Below, in pieces: positions 45,323-53,403 of a stretch of 64,000 bases of DNA. Under the pieces are notes generated by a model. That model saw nothing but the letters and a program-made list of their open reading frames with translations, had not been told where the DNA came from and made no database searches. Location: NCBI RefSeq assembly GCF_047730165.1, contig NZ_CP159834.1, positions 1,240,001 through 1,304,000 of the forward strand, in the 5' to 3' direction. A program made the translations under genes and the position numbers. Source of the DNA: Patiriisocius sp047730165 (lineage in GTDB: Bacteria; Bacteroidota; Bacteroidia; Flavobacteriales; Flavobacteriaceae). Numbering within the stretch: the stretch's first letter is position 1; every line of letters starts with the position of its first letter.

Positions 45323-45620
45323 TCAAAGCTTCTTATAAAGAGAAGTCCATCCGCCACCGTTCATACTTTCAACTCCATTGCTTTATAATATTGCCGAAGC
45401 GCTCCCACTGCGCATTCCGCTTGCGCAACAACAGATCATTGGTCTGTTCCATTTTTTAATCTCTTCAATTTTACTGTTTACTTGCTGTAAGGGTATGTGC
45501 TTAGAGCCTGGGATTGCGCCATTGTCATACTCTGCTTTAGAACGCACATCAAGCACAATGGCTCCACGACTTGTATAGTCTTTAATCTTGTTTCCTTTAT
45601 TCCTGAATAAAAAATCTAAT
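45323..45620 (-). pseudogene. Rhodanese-like domain protein, inactivated
   Basis: The minus strand reads FKYYKGLLDFLFRNKGNKIK, then SRGAIVLDVRSKAEYDNGAI and a rhodanese active-site loop ICCCASGMRSGS. A TAA interrupts between SASAIL and SNGVESMNGGGW, where the family has lysine (one A-to-T change from AAA). The frame ends at TGA 45325-45323. No start codon is visible at the 5' end. The Cys loop suggests a once-active sulfurtransferase. The two lesions make function unlikely. Confidence 0.8.
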
Positions 45621-45727
45621 AGTCCCTTGTAATATTTGAATGTGATTCTACAATTGTAGCGGAATCAGTTTAACGCTTCGTCTGTCATTCCTTACTTAAT
45701 GCAGAATCGGTTAAATATTTTGTCTAG

Positions 45728-47563
45728 TCACTCTTTCAAAAGCCCAAGCCCACTCTCAATTAAGTGCTTCACCTCGGGTCGCTTATCTTGTAATATTCTT
45801 AAATGTTCTAATATTTCTGAAGTACCAATCAACTCATACATCTCCAAAGGCAATAACCAGTCATTAGGAAATTCGTCTTTTAATATATTAAAAGTAAACT
45901 TAACTTGGCTCCTCTCCTTTTCAAGTAATTGTATGTTTCCTCCCTTTTTCAAGGAGAGGTTATTAGCAGCCTGCTCTCTAATTTTCCTAACCTCACTATA
46001 AAACCCATTTAATATTTTATCTTCTTCTGAAGTGTCAACAACATCACCCAGCGTACTCAACTCATGTTCCACCAGATTAAACGATAAATAATCTGCCGCT
46101 CCGGCAAAAGCAGAAATAATTTCTTTTCCCACTGCCATATCAAAATCGCCATCTTCTGGAGTAAATAGGACTTCATCTTTATAGGTCATCGTGCAATCTG
46201 TAAACTGTATGAGCATCAGTTCTCCCTTCAAGTTACGTATGCCGGTAACGTTCATCCCTTTCACTTTAATGCCGCTGTCAAACTCAAACTCAATGGGTTT
46301 TCCATCATAAAAATCATAGGCCGAAAGATCTCGTGGCCCCATATTTTCTATGGAAAGATTAATACCTCGCAATTTCCCTAGAGGACTTCTGAAACCGTTT
46401 TGATGACGGGAAACTCCGTGACCAATTACTTCTGTCTCTCGATAAGCGAGCGCTGTCTGTCCTTGGGTTTCAAAATAAACTACCTCGTTGTCTTCATTGC
46501 GAATCATGCGCGTAAAAACCCCTGAAATTTGTAAGCCAGTTGAGATTTCTACCGTTCCTAGTTGTTTTGATTCTATTAGCTTATTAAGCCCACGCCAACC
46601 TCCTTTGCGCACTGCCATGGTGTTTGCAAATTCCTCAAGAACCTCTTGTAAATAAGCAAAGTCTGGCGTTACATATAGTTGCGGTTGCGGCTTTGTAATA
46701 TCAAAATCTTGATATGCTGCATTAATAGTATAGGGTATTTTTTTCACCTCTTCTTTCATGCACCACTCACTTTCGCCAATAGAGGAAAGTAATCCTGCGC
46801 CATAAATTTTAGGGTCTTCAACCGTTCCCACCATCCCATATTCTACGGTCCACCAGTGTAGGTTTCTTATCAATGATATTTCCGAAGCAATCACTTCTTT
46901 ATGCTGTAAATCTTCAACTAGCTGTTCTACGGCATCAACCTTGGCTTGATGTGCTTGTTTTATAGCGGCCGAAGGGTTGGGACTGAGTATTTTTTCTTTT
47001 AACATGCTCAATTCCCTCACGGCTTCATACATCTCCATATCGTGGGCAGAAGAAATCGCTTTAGCACCTATTTCTCCAAAACGTCTTAAATACTCAGCAT
47101 AATCCGGACTTGCAATAATGGGAGCATGCCCAGCACCTTCATGAATTATATCTGGCGCAGGGGTGTATTCTATGTTTTCTAATTGACGAATATCACTAGC
47201 AATTACAAGCACTTTAAATGCTTGAAACTCCATAAACGCATTGGGTGGAATAAAGCCATCCACAGCCACAGCAGCCCAGCCTATCTCCTTAAGAATACGG
47301 TTCATACCGTACATAGAAGGTATGTTGTCAATAGAAATCCCTGTGAGTTTTAATCCATCTATATAGCTTTCGTGCGCTACTTTACTCAGGTAATCTACAT
47401 TCTTACGCATCACAAAACGCCACACCGCCTGATTAATAGGGGTATAATGTTCATAATTCTGTGGCTTTATATATTGCCTTAAATGTGGCGGCAATCTATC
47501 TAGCAGCTCGTTTCCTATAATTCCTCCTTCTAAAGGGGTTAGGGGGGTGTTCTCTTCAATCAT
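45728..47563 (-). CDS. Aromatic amino acid hydroxylase (phenylalanine 4-monooxygenase type), long form
   Basis: A pterin-dependent non-haem iron hydroxylase. The iron-binding signature PDIIHEGAGHAP gives ligands His141 and His146. The catalytic domain covers about residues 60-300. The protein is 611 residues, far longer than bacterial PhhA (about 260-300). The C-terminal ~270 residues (from NTMAVRKGGWRGLNKLIESK on) are of unknown function and seem typical of the Bacteroidota form. Residues 5-14 (NTPLTPLEGG) and about 535-542 (NLSLKKGG) are encoded by palindromic repeat DNA. Its position before the phenylacetate cluster suggests aromatic catabolism. Confidence 0.88.
   Translation of the reverse strand: MIEENTPLTPLEGGIIGNELLDRLPPHLRQYIKPQNYEHYTPINQAVWRFVMRKNVDYLSKVAHESYIDGLKLTGISIDNIPSMYGMNRILKEIGWAAVAVDGFIPPNAFMEFQAFKVLVIASDIRQLENIEYTPAPDIIHEGAGHAPIIASPDYAEYLRRFGEIGAKAISSAHDMEMYEAVRELSMLKEKILSPNPSAAIKQAHQAKVDAVEQLVEDLQHKEVIASEISLIRNLHWWTVEYGMVGTVEDPKIYGAGLLSSIGESEWCMKEEVKKIPYTINAAYQDFDITKPQPQLYVTPDFAYLQEVLEEFANTMAVRKGGWRGLNKLIESKQLGTVEISTGLQISGVFTRMIRNEDNEVVYFETQGQTALAYRETEVIGHGVSRHQNGFRSPLGKLRGINLSIENMGPRDLSAYDFYDGKPIEFEFDSGIKVKGMNVTGIRNLKGELMLIQFTDCTMTYKDEVLFTPEDGDFDMAVGKEIISAFAGAADYLSFNLVEHELSTLGDVVDTSEEDKILNGFYSEVRKIREQAANNLSLKKGGNIQLLEKERSQVKFTFNILKDEFPNDWLLPLEMYELIGTSEILEHLRILQDKRPEVKHLIESGLGLLKE
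45937..45960. repeat. Palindromic repeat inside the hydroxylase gene (3' part)
   Basis: TTCCTCCCTTTTTC followed by AAGGAGAGG forms an imperfect palindrome of the same style as the repeats at 23582 and 47521. In frame it encodes NLSLKKGG. Confidence 0.45.
47521..47550. repeat. Palindromic repeat inside the hydroxylase gene (5' end)
   Basis: TTCCTCCTTCTAAAGGGG followed by TTAGGGGGG is a variant of the intergenic repeat at 23582-23608. Read in the gene's frame it gives NTPLTPLEGG, directly after MIEE. Confidence 0.6.
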
Positions 47564-47580
47564 ATGCCAAAAATAGCAAA

Positions 47581-47640
47581 ATGATTAACGATTGCTGATT
47601 AATGAATTAAAAAAATAGTTCAACAATCAACGGTCATTAA
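47581..47640. repeat. Intergenic repeat, ATTAACGATTG family (degenerate)
   Basis: Left part ATTAACGATTGCTGATT and right part TTCAACAATCAACGGTCATT form an imperfect inverted repeat directly upstream of the hydroxylase gene. It matches the terminal repeats of the element at 54203-54635. Confidence 0.55.
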
Positions 47641-47692
47641 CTCCTAATCTTTAAGGGAGAGTCCTGATTTAGTCAGCTAATCAAGAACAACA

Positions 47693-48491
47693 ATTAAAAT
47701 TACAATCATAGGTGCAGGAAATTTAGGACAGTCAAGCGCAAAGGGTTTGATGCTTCACGAAACTACCAAGTCATTATACATCTCAAAAAGAAATATTTCT
47801 GAAATTTCAAAATTTTAAAAACTTAACAACCTAGTTATTGTAACTGATAAAAAAGAAGCTGTAAAGTAATCTGACATTATTATTTTTGCGTTATAGCTTC
47901 CATATTTTGAGGGGTGTTAAAGGAAAAGGAACCCTACATTACAGATAAGCATATCCTAATCTCAACCATAACCGGATATTAAATTGCCAAGATCGAATCC
48001 GCGGTAGAATCAAAACAAGCTATTATTAGAGCGATGTTTAATACGGCCATTGCTGTAGGAAAATCTATGAGCTGTATTTGCAGCAATGATTCTGCAGAAA
48101 ATAGCGTTGATATTGCACAACAAATCTTTAATAAAATGAGGCGTTTTTTGATTACTCCATACTCTCAAATGTAAGCGGCAACTATAATTTGTGCTAGTGG
48201 CGTTGCCTTTTGGATGCGTCTAATTAGAGCCGCAACCCAAACTGCGATACAATTAGGTTTTGATGTAAAAGAAGCCGAGCAATTAGCCATATGTGACAGC
48301 GAAGTGACCGCACGTTTGTTGATCAAAAGCAGGAGCACCCCAAAGAAGAAATACACCGAGTAACAACGCCACAAGACTGCACCATTGAGGGATTAAACGA
48401 AATGGAACACAAAGGACTAAGTTCTTATTTAATACAAGGCTTGGTGGCGTCTTTCAATAAAATTAGTTTTATAAAAACCGATCAACTCTAG
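47693..48491 (+). pseudogene. proC: Pyrroline-5-carboxylate reductase, inactivated
   Basis: The whole length of a ProC protein can be traced but in fragments. KITIIGAGNLGQSSAKGLM at the start is the NADPH-binding motif; the start codon is ATT at 47693 instead of ATG. Then come YISKRNISEISKF with a stop, VIVTDKKEAVK with a stop, SKQAIIRAMFNTAIAVGKS (the family has MPNT), ICASGVAFWMRLIRAATQTA, and the C-terminus TIEGLNEMEHKGLSSYLIQG, ending at TAG 48489-48491. Many stops and frame changes make it dead. Proline synthesis must rely on another copy. Confidence 0.9.
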
Positions 48492-48672
48492 ATTAGGAGT
48501 TAGTTGCACAGCGCAGTTAAACCCAGTAGCGTTGAATAAAAATCAAAATTATTTAACCTCTTGTCTCAGAGGAGCTGCTATAAGGAGCGAGAGGAAGATA
48601 CCGCTACACTTTACTAAGTTTCGGAAAGTGTTCATGTACAGTCTCCAATCATTCTGTATATTTACCTCTTAA

Positions 48673-49239
48673 ATGAAATCCAACCGCAAACAAGAAATCA
48701 TACAGATTGCCGCGCGTCTTTTTAAAGAACGTGGGTTTAATGCCGTCTCGATGCGTGACATTGCTCAAGCGATGGATATAAAAGCGGCGAGCTTATACAA
48801 TCATATTTCAGGAAAGCAAGAAATTTTAGCCACCCTCTTATTAGAAGTTGCAGAAGAGTTTACTTTAAAAATGAATGAGATTTCTTCAGAAATGCTCTCG
48901 CCATTAAAAAAGATAGAACGCGTTATCGAAGTTCATATCGATATTACGGTCAATTATTCTGAACATATCGCTACACTCAACAATGACTGGATGCATCTAG
49001 AAGGGTCAGCCCTAAAGACTGTGATTAAGATGCGGGAAGATTATGAAGAAAATTTCCGAAGTATCATAAAACAAGGCATTTTTGAAGGAGAAATAAAACC
49101 ACAACATCCCGAAGTTATTTTATTTTCAATACTTTCTACCTTGAGAACACTCTATCTCTGGAATGAAAAACGAGGAAAAATGGATGTAAATGTGCTGAAG
49201 AAAGATATGGTTTCGGTGCTTATCAATGGGATTGTTTAG
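48673..49239 (+). CDS. TetR/AcrR-family regulator, likely of the phenylacetate genes
   Basis: A 188-residue repressor-type regulator. The N-terminal helix-turn-helix is clear (KQEIIQIAARLFKERGFNAV, SMRDIAQAMDIKAASLYNHI; residues 4-44). The C-terminal ligand domain is helical. It lies 136 nt before paaE on the same strand. A 16-bp palindrome on the paaE promoter is its probable operator. By analogy with PaaR-type TetR proteins the inducer would be phenylacetyl-CoA, but that is inference. Confidence 0.88.
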   Translation: MKSNRKQEIIQIAARLFKERGFNAVSMRDIAQAMDIKAASLYNHISGKQEILATLLLEVAEEFTLKMNEISSEMLSPLKKIERVIEVHIDITVNYSEHIATLNNDWMHLEGSALKTVIKMREDYEENFRSIIKQGIFEGEIKPQHPEVILFSILSTLRTLYLWNEKRGKMDVNVLKKDMVSVLINGIV

Positions 49240-49321
49240 TTCGCCACAACCCCTACTAATGTACCTTCATCTTTTCTATAGAGTTTTTGAATCCTGCCTG
49301 TTTTGGTGAGTTTAATAGGGA

Positions 49322-49353
49322 TTTGCATATCTAACTAACAATCGTTAGTTTTG
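49322..49353 (+). promoter_or_regulatory. paaE promoter with overlapping TetR-type operator
   Basis: TTTG (49322-49325), 20-nt spacer, then TAGTTTTG (49346-49353) form a Bacteroidota promoter. The palindrome ACTAACAATCGTTAGT (49334-49349; 6-nt arms ACTAAC/GTTAGT) covers the spacer and half of the -7 box, so a bound dimer would block the polymerase. The GTG start of paaE is 22 nt downstream. Confidence 0.65.
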
Positions 49354-49375
49354 TCGTATAAACCAGCAAATAACA

Positions 49376-50449
49376 GTGGCTATATTTCATAAACTCAAAA
49401 TAAAAGATATTTACAAAGAGACGGACGATACATCGGTCGTGACCTTTGCTGTACCTTCGGAAATTTCAAGCGAATTTAAATTTCGTCAAGGACAACATTT
49501 AACCCTGAAGGCCGATATAGATGGCGAAGACACCAGGCGTTCCTATAGTCTTTGTTCAAGCCCAGCAGATGGAGAATGGAAAGTGGCAGTGAAGCAAATT
49601 CTAGGCGGTGCTTTTTCAACCTTTGTGAATGAAAGTTTAAAGACTAGTGACGAACTTGAAGTCATGGCACCTAGCGGTAATTTTGGGGTAGCATGTCAGC
49701 CTTCCGAAGAAAAAAATTATTTATTCTTTGCGGCAGGTAGTGGTATTACCCCTGTGTTATCTATGGTGAAAGCTCACTTAGCTGCTGAACCTCAGTCAAC
49801 ATGCAAGCTTTTTTATGTGAATAAAACGGCAAAATCGATTATCTTTAAAGAAGAATTAGAGCAGTTGCGTAATAAGTATTTTGGACGTTTTGAAATCTAT
49901 TATTTCTTAACTAAAGAAAGAAGAGATATCGAGTTGTTCAATGGTCGCTTTGATGATGAAAAAATGGCGGTATTGACAAAGAATTTCATTGACATTCCAG
50001 ATACAAACGAAGTATTTCTTTGCGGGCCAGAAACGATGGTTAATTATGTGAGTGAATATTTAGTTGCAAAAGGCTTGCCAAAAGAGAATGTACATTTTGA
50101 ATTATTCGTAACAGGATTAACAGAAGAAGATAAGTCGAGACAAGAGCGTCTTGCACAGCAAAATGTTGAAGGAACGGAGATCACAATTATGGATGGAGGA
50201 AAAGAGTTCTCCTTTGTGATGACCAAAGAATACGATAACATTCTCGATGCCGCTTTAGGAGCAGGCGCAGACTTGCCCTTTGCCTGTAAAGGTGGTGTTT
50301 GCAGTACTTGTAAATGCGAAGTAAAAGAAGGAGCTGTCGAGATGAAAATAAATTATGCGTTGAGTGATAAAGAAGTGTCTCAAAATCTTGTTTTGAGCTG
50401 CCAAGCGGTCCCAACCACAGATAAAGTAATAGTAGATTTTGATGTCTAA
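49376..50449 (+). CDS. paaE: Phenylacetyl-CoA epoxidase reductase subunit
   Basis: PaaE passes electrons from NADPH to the PaaABC oxygenase. The ferredoxin-reductase-like FAD domain has RRSYSLCSSP (about 59-68), the NAD(P) domain has FAAGSGITPVLSM, and the C-terminal plant-type 2Fe-2S domain has CKGGVCSTCKC and a later Cys in LSCQA. 357 residues matches E. coli PaaE. The start is GTG 49376 (MAIFHKLKIKDIY); no ATG is available. In this cluster paaE comes first, not last as in E. coli. Confidence 0.95.
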   Translation: MAIFHKLKIKDIYKETDDTSVVTFAVPSEISSEFKFRQGQHLTLKADIDGEDTRRSYSLCSSPADGEWKVAVKQILGGAFSTFVNESLKTSDELEVMAPSGNFGVACQPSEEKNYLFFAAGSGITPVLSMVKAHLAAEPQSTCKLFYVNKTAKSIIFKEELEQLRNKYFGRFEIYYFLTKERRDIELFNGRFDDEKMAVLTKNFIDIPDTNEVFLCGPETMVNYVSEYLVAKGLPKENVHFELFVTGLTEEDKSRQERLAQQNVEGTEITIMDGGKEFSFVMTKEYDNILDAALGAGADLPFACKGGVCSTCKCEVKEGAVEMKINYALSDKEVSQNLVLSCQAVPTTDKVIVDFDV

Positions 50450-50490
50450 TGAGCTTAAGGCTAAAGGCCTTCTGCATAAAGCAAAAAACT

Positions 50491-51447
50491 ATGAGCAACG
50501 AACAAGTAAAAAACTTAGAAGAAATTTTTGAAGCACGTATTGCACGCGATGAAAAGATTGAGCCTAAAGATTGGATGCCAGAAAAGTATCGAAAGACACA
50601 TATCAGGCAAATGTCGCAACATGCCCACAGCGAAATCGTAGGGATGTTGCCAGAAGGAAATTGGATTTCGAGAGCACCTTCGTTAAGAAGAAAAGCTGCT
50701 TTATTGGCTAAAGTTCAAGATGAAGCTGGGCACGGGTTGTATTTGTATTCAGCCTGTGAAACATTAGGGATTTCTCGTAACGAGCTATACGAACAATTAC
50801 ATTCAGGAAAAGCAAAGTATTCTTCCATCTTTAATTACCCAACAGTTACTTGGGCAGATATGGGAGCTGTAGGTTGGCTAGTTGATGGTGCCGCGATTAT
50901 CAATCAAGTACCATTATGCAACACCTCTTTTGGTCCATATGCAAGAGCAATGGTGCGTGTGTGTAAAGAAGAATCTTTTCACCAGCGACAAGGCTTTGAG
51001 ATAATGCACAAGCTTTGTAATGGGTCTCAAGAGCAGAAAGACATGGCGCAAGATGCATTAAACAGATGGTGGTGGCCAAGTTTAATGATGCTAGGGCCTA
51101 CAGATGCAGAAAGTATCCACACGGAGCAGTCTATGAAATGGAAGCTAAAACGAAAGTCAAATGATGATTTGCGTCAACAGTTTATTGATCAAACAGTACC
51201 ACAAGCAGATATTCTTGGCTTGACTATCCCAGATCCAGATTTAAAGTTTAATGAAGAAACAGGTAGCTATGATTTTGGTGAAATAAACTGGGATGAGTTC
51301 TGGCAAGTAGTAAAAGGCCATGGCCCTTGCAATAAACAACGAATGAAAGCGAGAGTTAGCGCATGGGAAAATGGAGAATGGGTTCGCGATGCCGCAATGG
51401 CACATGCAGATAAGAAAGAAGCAAGAAAATTAAAGAAAGTTATTTAA
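50491..51447 (+). CDS. paaA: Phenylacetyl-CoA epoxidase catalytic subunit
   Basis: PaaA is the diiron oxygenase subunit that forms the 1,2-epoxide of phenylacetyl-CoA. Iron-binding motifs are visible: DEAGHG (ExxH type) at about residues 79-84 and EESFHQRQGFEI at about 155-166. 318 residues from ATG 50491 (MSNEQVKNLEEIF); a longer open frame beginning at 50449 would overlap the paaE end and is less likely. Confidence 0.96.
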   Translation: MSNEQVKNLEEIFEARIARDEKIEPKDWMPEKYRKTHIRQMSQHAHSEIVGMLPEGNWISRAPSLRRKAALLAKVQDEAGHGLYLYSACETLGISRNELYEQLHSGKAKYSSIFNYPTVTWADMGAVGWLVDGAAIINQVPLCNTSFGPYARAMVRVCKEESFHQRQGFEIMHKLCNGSQEQKDMAQDALNRWWWPSLMMLGPTDAESIHTEQSMKWKLKRKSNDDLRQQFIDQTVPQADILGLTIPDPDLKFNEETGSYDFGEINWDEFWQVVKGHGPCNKQRMKARVSAWENGEWVRDAAMAHADKKEARKLKKVI

Positions 51448-51450
51448 ATA

Positions 51451-51530
51451 GTTGTGAGTCTTGAGTTCTGAGAAAATACGTCTCAGTTCATAATTCAAGA
51501 CTCACAACTCAAGACTCACAACTCAAGACT
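51451..51530. repeat. Inverted and tandem repeat between paaA and paaB
   Basis: GTTGTGAGTCTTGAGTT (51451-51467) has a perfect 17-nt inverse at 51506-51522. The right side also contains a 14-nt tandem unit CAAGACTCACAACT about 2.5 times. This is a different repeat family from those at the next junctions. Confidence 0.75.
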
Positions 51531-51538
51531 AAAATAAT

Positions 51539-51823
51539 ATGAGTAAAAACTGGCCCTTATGGGAAATCTTCGTAAGAAGTAAAAACGGATTAGAGCATCG
51601 TCATTTTGGAAGTCTTCACGCATCTGATGCAGAAATGGCGCTAGAAAATGCGCGGGACGTGTACACTAGAAGAAGCGAAGGTGTTAGTATTTGGGTGGTA
51701 AAAAGTAGTGATGTTACCGCTAGCAATCCTGAACACAATGGCGAACTTTTTGAGCCAGCACAGGACAAGGTGTATCGTCACCCTACTTTTTATGATTTAC
51801 CGGATGAGGTGAAGCACATGTAA
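51539..51823 (+). CDS. paaB: Phenylacetyl-CoA epoxidase subunit PaaB
   Basis: A 94-residue small subunit required for the PaaABCE complex. The family pattern is clear: WPLWEIFVRSKNGLEHRHFG, then GSLHASDAEMALENARDVYTR and RSEGVSIWVV. Length is as in other PaaB proteins. It is flanked on both sides by intergenic repeats. Confidence 0.95.
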   Translation: MSKNWPLWEIFVRSKNGLEHRHFGSLHASDAEMALENARDVYTRRSEGVSIWVVKSSDVTASNPEHNGELFEPAQDKVYRHPTFYDLPDEVKHM

Positions 51824-51825
51824 AA

Positions 51826-51968
51826 AATTAACGATTTTTGAATAACTATTTTTGATTTGAGAAGTATAAGGATTGATGAACATCGAAGTAAAACTTTATA
51901 AGTACACATTCTTCGGTTCAATAATTAAAACCGTTCAAAAATCCACAATCAGCAATCTCCAATAAATT
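51826..51968. repeat. Repeat of the ATTAACGATTG family between paaB and paaC
   Basis: Left end ATTAACGATTTTTGAATAAC and right end GTTCAAAAATCCACAATCAG are related to the 54203-54635 terminal repeats. About 70 nt of non-coding DNA lie between, with GAACATCGAAG/CTTCGGTTC as a small inner stem. Confidence 0.6.
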
Positions 51969-51975
51969 TTAAATT

Positions 51976-52731
51976 TTGAATAACACACGTTTATACAATT
52001 ACATCCTCGGTATCGCCGACAACTCCCTTATCCTAGCGCAACGCCTAGGAGAACTGTGCGGTCACGGTCCAACGCTTGAAACAGATATTGCAGGTACAAA
52101 TATCTCACTTGACTTAATTGGTCAAACCCGTAATTACTATCAATACGCTGCTAAAGTGCAAGGAGAAGGAAAGACCGAAGATGACTTGGCCTTTTTGCGT
52201 TTAGAGCGAGAATACAAAAATGTATTGTTGGTAGAGCAACCTAATGACCACTTTGGTTATGTAATGGGGCGTCAGTATTTATTTGATGTATTTCATCTTT
52301 TGTTTATGACTGAGATGCTAAAAAGCAAAGATGAAACACTAGCCGCGATTGCAAAAAAAGGAATTAAAGAAGTGAGCTATCACAAACGTTTTTCTGGAGA
52401 TTGGGTAAAGCGATTAGGAGATGGAACGGAGGAAAGTAATGAGAAGATGCAGGAAGCTATTGATGATTTATGGGCGTACACAGATGAGCTTTTTGATCTA
52501 ACGGAAGCAGACGAAGCAATGATTGTTGAGGGAATAGGAGTGGATACCTCAAAATTCAAAGAAACATATTATAAAGAAGTTTCAGAATTATTGAAAGAAT
52601 CAAATATCGCTGTTCCTCAGGGTATATATTTTACAAGAGGTGGTAAAAAAGGAATACATAGTGAATATATGGGCTATATTTTAAGTGATTTACAATATAT
52701 GCAGCGTACATATCCTAATATGGAATGGTAG
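51976..52731 (+). CDS. paaC: Phenylacetyl-CoA epoxidase structural subunit
   Basis: PaaC is the non-catalytic ferritin-like partner of PaaA. YNYILGIADNSLILAQRLGE at the start and CGHGPTLETDIAGTNISLDL are typical. 251 residues. It starts at a TTG codon (51976) right after a repeat; no ATG fits, so the repeat may have replaced the original upstream sequence. Confidence 0.93.
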   Translation: MNNTRLYNYILGIADNSLILAQRLGELCGHGPTLETDIAGTNISLDLIGQTRNYYQYAAKVQGEGKTEDDLAFLRLEREYKNVLLVEQPNDHFGYVMGRQYLFDVFHLLFMTEMLKSKDETLAAIAKKGIKEVSYHKRFSGDWVKRLGDGTEESNEKMQEAIDDLWAYTDELFDLTEADEAMIVEGIGVDTSKFKETYYKEVSELLKESNIAVPQGIYFTRGGKKGIHSEYMGYILSDLQYMQRTYPNMEW

Positions 52732-52737
52732 CGAATA

Positions 52738-52797
52738 AATAACGATTGAGGATTTTTGATTGAAGAGTTCAACAATCAACAATCGTTAATCTCCAAT
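52738..52797. repeat. Repeat of the ATTAACGATTG family between paaC and paaD
   Basis: TAACGATTGAGGATTTTTGA on the left and TTCAACAATCAACAATCGTT on the right form a short hairpin with almost no insert. It shares the AACGATTG / CAATCGTT ends with the element at 54203-54635. Confidence 0.7.
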
Positions 52798-52802
52798 TTT
52801 TT

Positions 52803-53306
52803 ATGATTATAACCCAACCAGCTAATATCGACCCTCACTTAATTCCAATTCTGGAAAAAGTAAGTGACCCTGAAATTCCCGTGTTGACCGTGTTAGATTT
52901 GGGCGTAATCAGAGAAGCTATAGAAGAAGGTACTGTTGTAAAAGTAAAGCTAACACCTACGTATAGCGGTTGCCCAGCGATGGATGTAATAGGAGATGAT
53001 TTAAAAAAAGCTTTTGAGCCTCTTGGAAAAACAGTCGAGGTAGAATTAGTGTTAAGTCCCGCGTGGAGTACAGACTGGATAAGTGAGGCAGGATTACAGA
53101 AAATGGAAGCCTACGGCATCGCCAGACCACTATCAGAAACAGCAGACAAAGAAGTATTGCTTGGCAATGCTAAAAAAGTAATATGTCCGCAATGTAAAAG
53201 TGCAAATACGCATTTAGTCAGCCAGTTTGGTTCCACAGCCTGCAAAGCATTGTTTAAATGCGATGACTGTCTAGAACCATTCGACTACTTTAAATGTTTG
53301 AAATAA
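52803..53306 (+). CDS. paaD: Phenylacetate degradation protein PaaD (DUF59 / MIP18 family)
   Basis: A 167-residue protein thought to help mature the iron site of the epoxidase. The N-terminal DUF59 domain has KVSDPEIPVLTVLDLGVIRE (about 19-38) and TPTYSGCPAMD with its cysteine. The C-terminal zinc-ribbon-like part has CPQCKSANTH and CDDCLEPFDYFKC. It fits E. coli PaaD in length and layout. Confidence 0.94.
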   Translation: MIITQPANIDPHLIPILEKVSDPEIPVLTVLDLGVIREAIEEGTVVKVKLTPTYSGCPAMDVIGDDLKKAFEPLGKTVEVELVLSPAWSTDWISEAGLQKMEAYGIARPLSETADKEVLLGNAKKVICPQCKSANTHLVSQFGSTACKALFKCDDCLEPFDYFKCLK

Positions 53307-53307
53307 T

Positions 53308-53398
53308 AATGATTAACGATTGTGGCTTTTTGATTTTTTAATTGAAGGACGAATAGTTCAAAAATTAAAAATCGCTAATCTCCAATCTCCAATTTTTT
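53308..53398. repeat. Repeat of the ATTAACGATTG family between paaD and paaG
   Basis: GATTAACGATTGTGGCTTTT on the left; GTTCAAAAATTAAAAATCGC followed by TAATCTCCAATCTCCAAT on the right. It is an imperfect inverted repeat of the same family. Confidence 0.65.
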
Positions 53399-53403
53399 TC
53401 TAA

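Noticed and set aside
45378..45578. Plus-strand open frame over the rhodanese remnant
   Set aside because: The minus strand shows a recognisable rhodanese, so the plus-strand frame is a shadow.
41766..48491. Genomic island with an integrase
   Set aside because: Three pseudogenes cluster here, but I found no integrase, transposase, tRNA target or direct repeats at the borders.
51485..51535. Tandem units between paaA and paaB as a CRISPR array
   Set aside because: Units of about 14 nt repeat directly without unique spacers, and there are no cas genes. It is a simple tandem and inverted repeat.
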